Assembly: GCA_021414165.1 (NCBI GenBank)
Contig: JAIOPA010000154.1
Location: forward strand, 1-7,716
Direction: 5' to 3'
DNA from: Candidatus Eiseniibacteriota bacterium
GTDB taxonomy: Bacteria > Eisenbacteria > RBG-16-71-46
Length of the DNA: 7,716 bases
Position numbers and translations under genes: made by a program. Positions 1 to 5,908 of the stretch are shown one piece after another. The first letter of the stretch is position 1, and each line of letters starts with the position of its first letter. Under the pieces are notes generated by a model, which was not told the origin of the DNA, did no database searches, and saw only the letters and a list, made by a program, of their open reading frames with translations.

Positions 1-527
1 GTAGGCATGACGCATAGAAGATGCGGCCTCTCGCATCGCGGGCGGCGGAACGCGCGGGGCGCTGTGCGGGCGTCGAGGGATCGACGCACCAAGGGCACGA
101 GCGGCAGGCGTTCACGCCACGGGGTGTCCGCGACGCCTATAGGGACGAGTGAGCGACTGAACATGGGGTTCCAGCACCACCGCCGCGCAGGAGCCACACC
201 GGCGCGACCAAGCGAGAGTCTACGGCATGGTCCGTTGGTGGCGTCCATAGACAATGCTCGAGCGCCGTGGATTCAGGGGTTCTCCGCGCGGAGTCCGGGC
301 CGGCGGAGCACACAAGTGGCCTCATGAGCGCGCCCTGTTGCTGGGGCCAGTGCCACCACCACGCCAAGCGGACCCGCGACCCGCCCAGGAGCCCCGACCA
401 CATGGGCCGCGGTCCCGGGGCGGCGCCCCTGAAAAGAGCAGCGCCCGGGTGTTCCGGCGACTCCGCGCAGGGGGCGCGGGGAGAGTGTCGCCGGCGACGA
501 CCCGAGCGCCGGTTCGGTGCCGCAGGG
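1..527. other. Region without a convincing gene
   Basis: I see no gene here. Several reading frames are open by chance because the DNA is GC-rich. Their translations are Arg/Gly/Ala-rich low-complexity strings without recognisable domains, and they lack the strong third-position G/C bias of the neighbouring real genes. The stretch contains several short dyads: GATGCG/CGCATC at 20-25 and 32-37; GCGTCGA/TCGACGC at 70-76 and 81-87 around a GGGA loop; the palindrome CTCCGCGCGGAG at 282-293; and GTCGCCGGCGAC at 487-498. None is followed by a clear T tract on either strand. The region lies downstream of the minus-strand barrel gene, so it is either that gene's 3' flank or a decayed sequence. Confidence 0.6.
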
Positions 528-1532
528 CTAGTTGCGCTGCGAGTACGACAGCCCGAGCAGCAGGTAGTTGCGGGCCACTACCTCGGCGTGGCCGCTGGTG
601 CCCCACACGCGGTTCTGCCACGCGGCGTACAGGCCCATGCCACCGGGCAGGCTCACGTTGGCGCCCGGCGTGAGGTACAGCCCACGCGAACCGCCATGTG
701 CGGGATGCCGGTACGGATCGCTCGCGGTGGGCGCGGTCCACGAGTCGCCACCATGCTGCGCATAGTTGGCGAGCGCGGTGAGCGCGAAGCCCGGACGCAC
801 GACCCAACCGCTCGACAGGTTCGCCTGCAGTTCATCGCCCGCGCGATAGTCCTCGGTGCCCTTGCCGTTCCAGCGGCGCTGCACGTCGAGGCCGAGCGGC
901 ATGACCGGCTCCCACGGCAGGCGCTGCGACACGCTGGCGCCCGCGATCAGGTCCCACGAGCCACTGCCCGGGCGCAGCACGGGCTGGATCTCGCTGGGGA
1001 TGAGCCCGTTGCCGAGCGGCACCTGCGTGCGGCCGGTGGGCAGCTTGGCGCCCGCACGCACGCTCACGCGCGGGCCACCGAACGGTTCGTACGCCTTCAT
1101 GTGCACGAGCGCGGTGGCATCGCCCAGGCCCTTGAAGCGCCACGACTGGATGAGTGCCTCATCGTAGAGCGCCGTGTGCGCATCGAAGCGCCGGTGCTCA
1201 CGATCGAGATACGGCAGCGACGCCGACAGCCGCACACGGTCGTTGACCTGCATGCGGCCCTCGAGCGACCAGGTGCGCGTGCGCGTGAGCAGCGGCACCC
1301 CATGATGCACGGTGGTGCTGCCGATCGCGCTCTGCAGCGAAGCCGCGTGGCCACCGCGCCAGAGCTGGTCCTGCGTCACGTCGAGCGTGCGCACATCGAA
1401 CGAGAAGCGGCTGCCCGAGAGGCCATTGGGCACGCACGGACAACCCTCGGCGCCACAGGTGGCGGATGCGGTGCTTGGAACGACCATGGCCAGAGCGAGG
1501 CCAGCGGCGAGGAACAAGGCGGTGCGACGCAT
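528..1532 (-). CDS. Exported outer-membrane beta-barrel protein (MetA-like/transporter type, function unknown)
   Basis: This 334-residue protein is probably a beta-barrel in the outer membrane; its substrate is unknown. Residues 1-24 form a Sec signal peptide: MRR, a hydrophobic stretch, then PSTASA with cleavage before Thr25. The mature protein opens with a Cys cluster (C26, C31, C33, in TCGAEGCPC). After that come alternating polar/hydrophobic strands with many Gly, Trp and Tyr. The segments GLGDATALVHMKAY (136-149) and GAKLPTGRTQ (161-170) resemble the loop-strand signatures of the phenol-degradation MetA-like 'transporter' barrels. I chose the ATG at 1532 because it gives a clean signal peptide. 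A GTG 39 codons upstream would prepend an Arg/Cys-rich stretch that spoils it, and an AAGG lies about ten bases before the chosen ATG. The protein ends YLLLGLSYSQRN, without the usual terminal aromatic residue of BAM substrates. The gene is divergent from pabB. Exported barrel: fairly sure. Family: moderate. Confidence 0.8.
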   Translation of the reverse strand: MRRTALFLAAGLALAMVVPSTASATCGAEGCPCVPNGLSGSRFSFDVRTLDVTQDQLWRGGHAASLQSAIGSTTVHHGVPLLTRTRTWSLEGRMQVNDRVRLSASLPYLDREHRRFDAHTALYDEALIQSWRFKGLGDATALVHMKAYEPFGGPRVSVRAGAKLPTGRTQVPLGNGLIPSEIQPVLRPGSGSWDLIAGASVSQRLPWEPVMPLGLDVQRRWNGKGTEDYRAGDELQANLSSGWVVRPGFALTALANYAQHGGDSWTAPTASDPYRHPAHGGSRGLYLTPGANVSLPGGMGLYAAWQNRVWGTSGHAEVVARNYLLLGLSYSQRN

Positions 1533-1755
1533 GGCGGGGAGCCTTTCGCATGTCGGATCGCGGCGCAGGTCTGGCCGAACGGCATGGCAGAGCCCACGCA
1601 CTGTCCGTGAGAGGACGAGATGCGGAATGGCAGACCGGCACACACCCAACGCCGCGGTGAGAGCCGCAACGGATGGAAGGGCACGTGATCGTTCTGAGAG
1701 ACGTATGGGAGCTGGGAGACCGCGCGCGCATCAGGCAGTGACACGTGGCGCAGCG

Positions 1756-1762
1756 ATACAAT
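1756..1762 (+). promoter_or_regulatory. Possible -10 box (TACAAT) upstream of pabB
   Basis: ATACAAT occurs in the AT-richer part of the divergent region, and TACAAT at 1757-1762 matches five of six bases of the sigma-70 -10 consensus. GTGACA at 1738-1743 resembles a -35 box, but the spacer is only 13 bases, too short for a normal promoter. If used, it would give pabB a leader of roughly 200 bases containing the inverted repeats at 1809-1840. This is a weak call from sequence alone. Confidence 0.3.
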
Positions 1763-1808
1763 TCTATGTCATGCAGCGGGGCTCGAGTCCACGGCGAAAC
1801 CTCGACCT

Positions 1809-1840
1809 AAGTCGATTTTGCAGTTCGACTTGCAAGAACT
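1809..1840. repeat. Overlapping inverted repeats in the pabB leader region
   Basis: AAGTCGA at 1809-1815 is repeated inverted as TCGACTT at 1825-1831, around a nine-base spacer. A second dyad, AGTTC at 1822-1826 with GAACT at 1836-1840, shares part of the first arm, so the two stems are mutually exclusive if transcribed. This could be an operator for a dimeric repressor or an alternative-structure leader. No T tract follows, so it does not look like an intrinsic terminator. The dyads are seen directly; the function is inference. Confidence 0.35.
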
Positions 1841-1966
1841 TTCGAGTGCCAGCAGCGAACTCCGGCAGTGAGGCTGCGCTCTCGTTCGGCTGCATCGAAC
1901 GATGGCCCCTTCCAAAGTGCGCGGGTGGTCGTGTCGCAACGCGGCGCGCCGGAGTAATGTGAGCGC

Positions 1967-3379
1967 ATGTCGATCTCGATCTCGCCCGACATGATGCTCG
2001 CCGAGGAGGTGTTCCCCGCCGGCGATCCGTTCGAAGCTCTCGCCGGTATACCCGGCGCGTTCGTGCTGCGCTCATCGCTCGCCGACGACACCCGGCCCGG
2101 GCTCGCGCGCTGGACGCTGTTCGGCGCTGCACCCTTCGCCCGCTTCCATGGCGGCGACACGCCGGTGGCCTACGACACGTTCCGCGCAGCCGCCGCGGCC
2201 GCCGGTGACTGCGGCGTGGCGCGCGCACTCGGCGTGCCGTTCTGGGGCGGCGCGGTGGGCTACTGGGCGTACGACTTCGGCCGCCGGCTCGAGCAGTGGC
2301 ACGACGAGGCGCGCGACGATGTGGGGCTGCCCGACTTCGTGATGGCACTCTATGACGTGGTGGGCGCGCATGATCATGTGAGCGGCCGCACGTGGTTGTT
2401 CTCGAGCGGGCTGCCCGCCCCCGAGCACGAACGTGCCGCGCGTGCGCGGCTGCGGCTCGACAGCTTCCGCATGAAGCTGGAGTCGGCCGAGATCGCACCC
2501 GCGCCCGAGGCACCGCTGAGGGTGCCGCGGCTGGCGCGCAGCACGTTCTCGGCCGCGGGCTATCGGCGCGCGGTCGACGACGTGCGCGAGGCGATCCGGC
2601 GCGGCGACATCTTCCAGGCGAACCTGTCGCAGCGTTGGTCACTCGAGTGGCCCGGCGCGCACCGCCATGCGCTGGCGCTCGACGCGGCGATGCGCGCACA
2701 CACGCCGTCGCCGTTCGCCGCCACGCTCGTGCTCGATGACCACGTGGTGTGCAGCGCGAGCCCCGAGCGGTTCCTGCGCGTGAGTGGCCGCCACGTGGAG
2801 ACGCGGCCCATCAAGGGCACGCGCCCCCGCGGCGCGGACGACGCCACGGACCGGGCCCTTGCAGCCGAGCTGCTGGGGAGCGCCAAGGACCGTGCCGAGA
2901 ACGTGATGATCGTGGACGTGCTGCGCAACGACCTGGGCCGCGTGTGCGAGACGGGCAGCGTGCGCGTGCCCGAGCTGTGCGCGCTCGAATGCTTCCCGCA
3001 GGTGTGGCATCTCACGAGCACGGTCACCGGCACGTTGCGCGACGACGTGGACGCGTTCGAGTTGCTGCACGCCTGCTTCCCTGGTGGCTCCATCACCGGT
3101 GCGCCCAAGCTACGCGCGATCGAGATCCTGGAGTCCCTGGAGCCGGTGCGGCGGCACGTGTACACGGGCGCGATCGGTTGGCTGGGTTGGGACGGCGATG
3201 CCGACTGGAACATCGCGATCCGCACCGCGGTGGCCACGCGTCATGGTGTGCACTGGAACGCGGGCGGAGGCATCACCGCCGACAGCGATCCCGAGGCCGA
3301 GTACCGCGAGTCGCTCACCAAGGGCGAGGGCGTGAAGCGCGCGTTGGAGAGCGTGCTGGGGCCGATCCAGCTGGGTTGA
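1967..3379 (+). CDS. pabB: Aminodeoxychorismate synthase component I (PabB)
   Basis: This 470-residue cytoplasmic enzyme converts chorismate plus ammonia to 4-amino-4-deoxychorismate, the first step from chorismate to p-aminobenzoate and folate. The chorismate-binding domain fills about residues 195-465. Its signatures are GDIFQANLSQRW (213-224), SPERFLRV (265-272), PIKGT (281-285), ENVMIVDVLRND (311-322), FPGGSITGAPK (371-381) and GGGITADSDPEAEY (433-446). The PIKGT lysine, K283, is the residue that separates PabB from anthranilate synthase TrpE, which has PIAGT; in PabB it acts as a catalytic nucleophile. The N-terminal part (about 1-180) is the usual TrpE/PabB accessory domain, with GYWAYDFGRRLE near 98. 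I chose the ATG at 1967. A GGAG lies 12 bases before it, rather far, and no other in-frame start is better supported. The amidotransferase partner PabA is neither fused nor adjacent. Length is normal for a stand-alone PabB. Confidence 0.95.
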   Translation: MSISISPDMMLAEEVFPAGDPFEALAGIPGAFVLRSSLADDTRPGLARWTLFGAAPFARFHGGDTPVAYDTFRAAAAAAGDCGVARALGVPFWGGAVGYWAYDFGRRLEQWHDEARDDVGLPDFVMALYDVVGAHDHVSGRTWLFSSGLPAPEHERAARARLRLDSFRMKLESAEIAPAPEAPLRVPRLARSTFSAAGYRRAVDDVREAIRRGDIFQANLSQRWSLEWPGAHRHALALDAAMRAHTPSPFAATLVLDDHVVCSASPERFLRVSGRHVETRPIKGTRPRGADDATDRALAAELLGSAKDRAENVMIVDVLRNDLGRVCETGSVRVPELCALECFPQVWHLTSTVTGTLRDDVDAFELLHACFPGGSITGAPKLRAIEILESLEPVRRHVYTGAIGWLGWDGDADWNIAIRTAVATRHGVHWNAGGGITADSDPEAEYRESLTKGEGVKRALESVLGPIQLG

Positions 3380-3382
3380 TCC

Positions 3383-3397
3383 GGCGCACGTTGCGCC
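3383..3397 (+). terminator. Hairpin just after pabB, weak terminator candidate
   Basis: GGCGCA at 3383-3388 and TGCGCC at 3392-3397 form a perfect six-pair stem around a CGT loop, starting four bases after the pabB stop codon. Only two T residues follow directly, so intrinsic termination would be weak. Placed between the pabB stop and a -10-like box, it suggests that the next gene is transcribed separately from pabB. Confidence 0.35.
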
Positions 3398-3407
3398 TTG
3401 GAGTGCG

Positions 3408-3414
3408 ATACACT
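3408..3414 (+). promoter_or_regulatory. Possible -10 box of the beta-helix gene
   Basis: ATACACT (TACACT at 3409-3414) matches four of six bases of the -10 consensus and closely resembles the boxes at 1756-1762 and 5895-5901. A start site near 3421 would leave a leader of about 31 bases, long enough for the AGGAG ribosome-binding site at 3442-3446. I see no good -35 box; TTGCGC at 3391 is too close. Confidence 0.3.
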
Positions 3415-3441
3415 CCCGGTCCCCACGACGACATCTTGCTC

Positions 3442-3446
3442 AGGAG
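3442..3446 (+). promoter_or_regulatory. Ribosome-binding site deciding the beta-helix start
   Basis: AGGAG lies five bases before the ATG at 3452. It is the best Shine-Dalgarno sequence in the window. It supports this ATG over an in-frame TTG at 3398, which would prepend 18 residues to the signal peptide. Confidence 0.7.
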
Positions 3447-3451
3447 CACCC

Positions 3452-5875
3452 ATGGATGGACTTCGCCGGCGCATCGCGCTGGCCGCCGTGTGCGTGGTCA
3501 TGGCGTGTCCGGCATTCGCCGGGCCCGGCATCGAGACGATCACGGTTCGTCGTGAACCCAATCTGACGTCCGTGGCCATCCAGGCCACGGTGTGGGGCGA
3601 CGACGACTCCTCCGCGGTGTTGCGGATCTTCCAGAAGTGGGCCGACAGGCCGGTCTACGATACGGGCATGGTCATGGTGCGCCGCCCCGGCACTCGCATC
3701 CACGAAGGCCGCATCCTGTTCGTACGGCCCGGCCGCATGGTGCACTGGTATGTCGAGGGCCGCGATGGCCCGCAGCGCTACCCCACGCCCACGCAGCTCG
3801 CGAAGGTCGACGCGATCAAGCCCGCCAGTGCCAATGGCCCGGTGTTCTACGCCGACCAGGGCGTGGGCAATGACGCGTGGGATGGCACGAGCCCTCGCTT
3901 CGTGGGTGGCGCGAGCGGACCCAAGCGCACCATTGGCGCAGCGCTGCGCGCGCTGGCGGCCTCACCGAACGCGGGCCGAGCGGGTGGCGTGTTCGTGGGC
4001 CCGGGGGAGTATCACGAAGCGCTCTCGCTCGACTTCGGCACCGACGGGGACCGGCGCTTCCTGGCCGGCGATGGCCGCGCGCCCGACAGCACGATCATCT
4101 GCGGCGCGAACCCGTGGGTCGAGAAGGGACTCAGCGGTCCGGGCCGGCCGTTCACCTGGACACCGGTCGCCGACTCCGTGTGGGCGGCCTATCTGCCGGG
4201 CGCATTGCCGGGCTCGAGCCCGGGCGACTCGGTTCAGCTCGTGGTCCTGGGCCACGGCGAGTATCTGCACCGGAAGACCTCGTTGCGTGGGTTGCTCGCG
4301 GACTCCACGTGGGCGGGCACTCCGGAGTCCACGAACGAGGGCGAACGCTCCGGTTGGTTCTGGCAGCGCGACACGTTGTACGTGAAGCGCGCCAACGGTG
4401 GCTCGCCGTTCGGGCTGCGCGTCCACACCGGCTATCTGGATGCGCTCGTGGACGTGCAACGCCGCAACTGGCGGATCGCGAACCTCACGTTCCGCTTCGC
4501 GGGTGGCACGAGTGGCGACCGCACGCACCCGGCGAACCCGAACCCGCAACTCAACGGCCATGGCATCGTGGCCGGCGTGCATGGTTGGGCGAGCGGGTTA
4601 GTGGTGGATTCCTGCCGCTTCGTGGGGTTCAACGCGGACGCGATCCTGAGCGTGCACAACTATGCGGGCGAACACGCCGATTCGGTGACGATCGCGCACT
4701 GCACCTTCGACGGGCTCACCATTGGCCGCATGGCTTATGGCGCGGGCAAGGGCCGCGCCGAGGAGCGCGCCGGCCAGCTCACGTTGTTGTCGCGCGCCTC
4801 GAACGTGATCGCGAACACATTCCACGACACGTTCAATGGCATGGGCATCGGCCCCGGGGACCTGGTGAGCGGACCGCGTGATTCCACGTGGGGCTCGCAG
4901 TGCGAGATCGCGTACAACACGTTCCACACGATCACCGATGACGGCATCGAACTCGACACGAGTCACGCCATCAACACCCTGCTACTCGGCAACACACTGC
5001 GCAACTGCGGCCACGGCATCTCGCAGGTGCCCACGTACACCGGTCCGCTGTTCGTGTTCTACAACACGATCGCGAACACGCGCGACGGCGGCATCAAGGT
5101 GGGCTCGGGCACCACGGCGGTGACGTGGTACGTGCACAACACGCTCACGGCCTCCAACGTGGGCGGCTGGGCGCTCGACGGCTCGCCGGGTGGGCCCACC
5201 GAGAACCTGCACTTCCGCAACAACATCATGGTGGCGCGCGGCTCGCGTTCGGGCTACACGATCTGGGGCCCCAACGTGGCCAGCAAGACCACCAACGACT
5301 TCAACTACGACATGGTGGATTCCGCGAGCACGCTGGCACTGGCCAAGTGGAGCGGTCAGACCTACTCGTTCGCCAAGCTGCAGACGCTGCTGGGCTGGGA
5401 GACGAACGGCGTGCGCGCCTCGCCGCAGTACATGGACTCCGCGCGCTTCGACTGGCGGCTGCAGCCCAACAGCCCGGGCTCGGGCCGCGCGGCGCGGATG
5501 ACGGGCATCAACACGTCGCTCGATGGCGTGCGTTACGGCGGCGGCGCCCCCGACATGGGTGCGGGCTCGTTGCCGGTGCTCACCGATGCGCCGGAGCTGG
5601 AGCTGCAGCCCGGGCTGTTCAGCGCACGTGCGCTGCCGAACCCGGCGCGCACCGCGGGTGTGATCGAGTTCGTGTTGCCCGTGGCCATGCCGGTCGATGC
5701 GTCATTGTTCGACGTGGCCGGTCGTCGGGTGCGCACGCTGGCGAATGGTGCCCGCATGGAAGCCGGTGTGCACCGGTTGGAGTGGAGTGTGACGCGCCTG
5801 GCGCCGGGGCTCTACTTCTATGACGTGCGCGCGGGCGCCGACCACGCGCGCGGCAAGCTGGTGGTGCTGGAGTAG
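3452..5875 (+). CDS. Secreted right-handed beta-helix protein with FlgD-Ig-like C-terminal domain
   Basis: This 807-residue exported protein has unknown function. Residues 1-23 are a signal peptide (MDGLRRR, hydrophobic core, PAFA before Gly24). The VMAC at 16-19 only weakly resembles a lipobox. About 25-125 looks like a small beta-sandwich ending in HWYVEGRDGP. From about 129 comes a DUF1565/pectate-lyase-like opening: FYADQGVGNDAWDGTSP, then GPKRTIGAALRAL near 156-168 and GPGEYHEA near 185. The parallel beta-helix occupies about 330-685, with rungs of roughly 24-27 residues that repeatedly carry an Asn-Thr turn. ASPQYMDSARFDWRLQPNSPGSG and APDMGAG close the helix, as is common in such proteins. 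The last 85 residues (about 722-807) form the PNPAR...LFDVAGRRVRTL...LAPGLYFYDV domain typical of cell-surface proteins in FCB-type bacteria. It may bind or cleave polysaccharide; I can assign no catalytic residues. It sits between pabB and pabC, 72 and 33 bases away. Confidence 0.85.
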   Translation: MDGLRRRIALAAVCVVMACPAFAGPGIETITVRREPNLTSVAIQATVWGDDDSSAVLRIFQKWADRPVYDTGMVMVRRPGTRIHEGRILFVRPGRMVHWYVEGRDGPQRYPTPTQLAKVDAIKPASANGPVFYADQGVGNDAWDGTSPRFVGGASGPKRTIGAALRALAASPNAGRAGGVFVGPGEYHEALSLDFGTDGDRRFLAGDGRAPDSTIICGANPWVEKGLSGPGRPFTWTPVADSVWAAYLPGALPGSSPGDSVQLVVLGHGEYLHRKTSLRGLLADSTWAGTPESTNEGERSGWFWQRDTLYVKRANGGSPFGLRVHTGYLDALVDVQRRNWRIANLTFRFAGGTSGDRTHPANPNPQLNGHGIVAGVHGWASGLVVDSCRFVGFNADAILSVHNYAGEHADSVTIAHCTFDGLTIGRMAYGAGKGRAEERAGQLTLLSRASNVIANTFHDTFNGMGIGPGDLVSGPRDSTWGSQCEIAYNTFHTITDDGIELDTSHAINTLLLGNTLRNCGHGISQVPTYTGPLFVFYNTIANTRDGGIKVGSGTTAVTWYVHNTLTASNVGGWALDGSPGGPTENLHFRNNIMVARGSRSGYTIWGPNVASKTTNDFNYDMVDSASTLALAKWSGQTYSFAKLQTLLGWETNGVRASPQYMDSARFDWRLQPNSPGSGRAARMTGINTSLDGVRYGGGAPDMGAGSLPVLTDAPELELQPGLFSARALPNPARTAGVIEFVLPVAMPVDASLFDVAGRRVRTLANGARMEAGVHRLEWSVTRLAPGLYFYDVRAGADHARGKLVVLE

Positions 5876-5893
5876 TCGGAGCCCGCCACTTCT

Positions 5894-5901
5894 TATACGC
5901 T
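5894..5901 (+). promoter_or_regulatory. Possible -10 box placing the pabC transcript start at its ATG
   Basis: TATACGCT lies in the 33-base gap between the beta-helix stop and pabC. Read as TATACG (5894-5899) or TACGCT (5896-5901), it ends seven to nine bases before the ATG at 5909. A transcript from it would begin at or within about three bases of the ATG. No Shine-Dalgarno sequence precedes pabC, which fits a leaderless mRNA. No convincing -35 box was seen; that region would lie inside the end of the beta-helix gene. Confidence 0.35.
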
Positions 5902-5908
5902 CGCACGC

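Larger units (their letters stand above)
1533..1966. other. Divergent intergenic region between the barrel gene and pabB
   Basis: This 434-base gap must hold the promoters of both divergent genes. I see no convincing gene in it. The part from about 1755 to 1850 is visibly less GC-rich than its surroundings and carries the -10-like box and dyads listed separately. A 63-codon frame at 1771-1962 (plus) starts with ATG shortly after that box and ends ATG TGA four bases before the pabB start. Its translation (MQRGSSPRRNLDLSRFCSS...) has no recognisable domain, no ribosome-binding site and weak codon bias, so I do not call it a gene. ATGGCAGA occurs twice (about 1583-1590 and 1627-1634) on the barrel-gene side, without any obvious meaning. 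Confidence 0.6.

Noticed and set aside
417..429. GGGGC-GGC-GCCCC hairpin near an AAAA run as a terminator
   Set aside because: The A run lies on the wrong side for the minus-strand transcript, and no plus-strand gene precedes it.
487..498. GTCGCCGGCGAC palindrome as terminator of the barrel gene
   Set aside because: Only a four-pair stem if given a loop, and followed on the minus strand by ACTCTCCCC rather than a T tract.
267..1610. Long 447-codon open frame on the plus strand
   Set aside because: It is antisense to the barrel gene. Its Arg/His/Ala-rich translation has no domain, while the minus strand gives a signal peptide and barrel strands.
1770..1800. GGCTCGAGTCC resembling a tRNA T-arm
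   Set aside because: No matching acceptor, D or anticodon arms could be built around it.
1771..1962. 63-codon frame before pabB as a real small gene
   Set aside because: No ribosome-binding site, no codon bias and no recognisable domain; kept only as part of the leader finding.
1764..2699. 311-codon minus-strand frame opposite pabB
   Set aside because: Extremely Arg-rich shadow of pabB, whose motifs are unmistakable on the plus strand.
3503..3508. Lipoprotein reading of the beta-helix signal peptide (Cys19)
   Set aside because: VMAC is a poor lipobox, and a conventional AFA cleavage site follows four residues later.
3877..4881. 334-codon plus-strand frame inside the beta-helix gene
   Set aside because: Frame-shifted shadow; the beta-helix frame is continuous with a signal peptide, rungs and a C-terminal domain.
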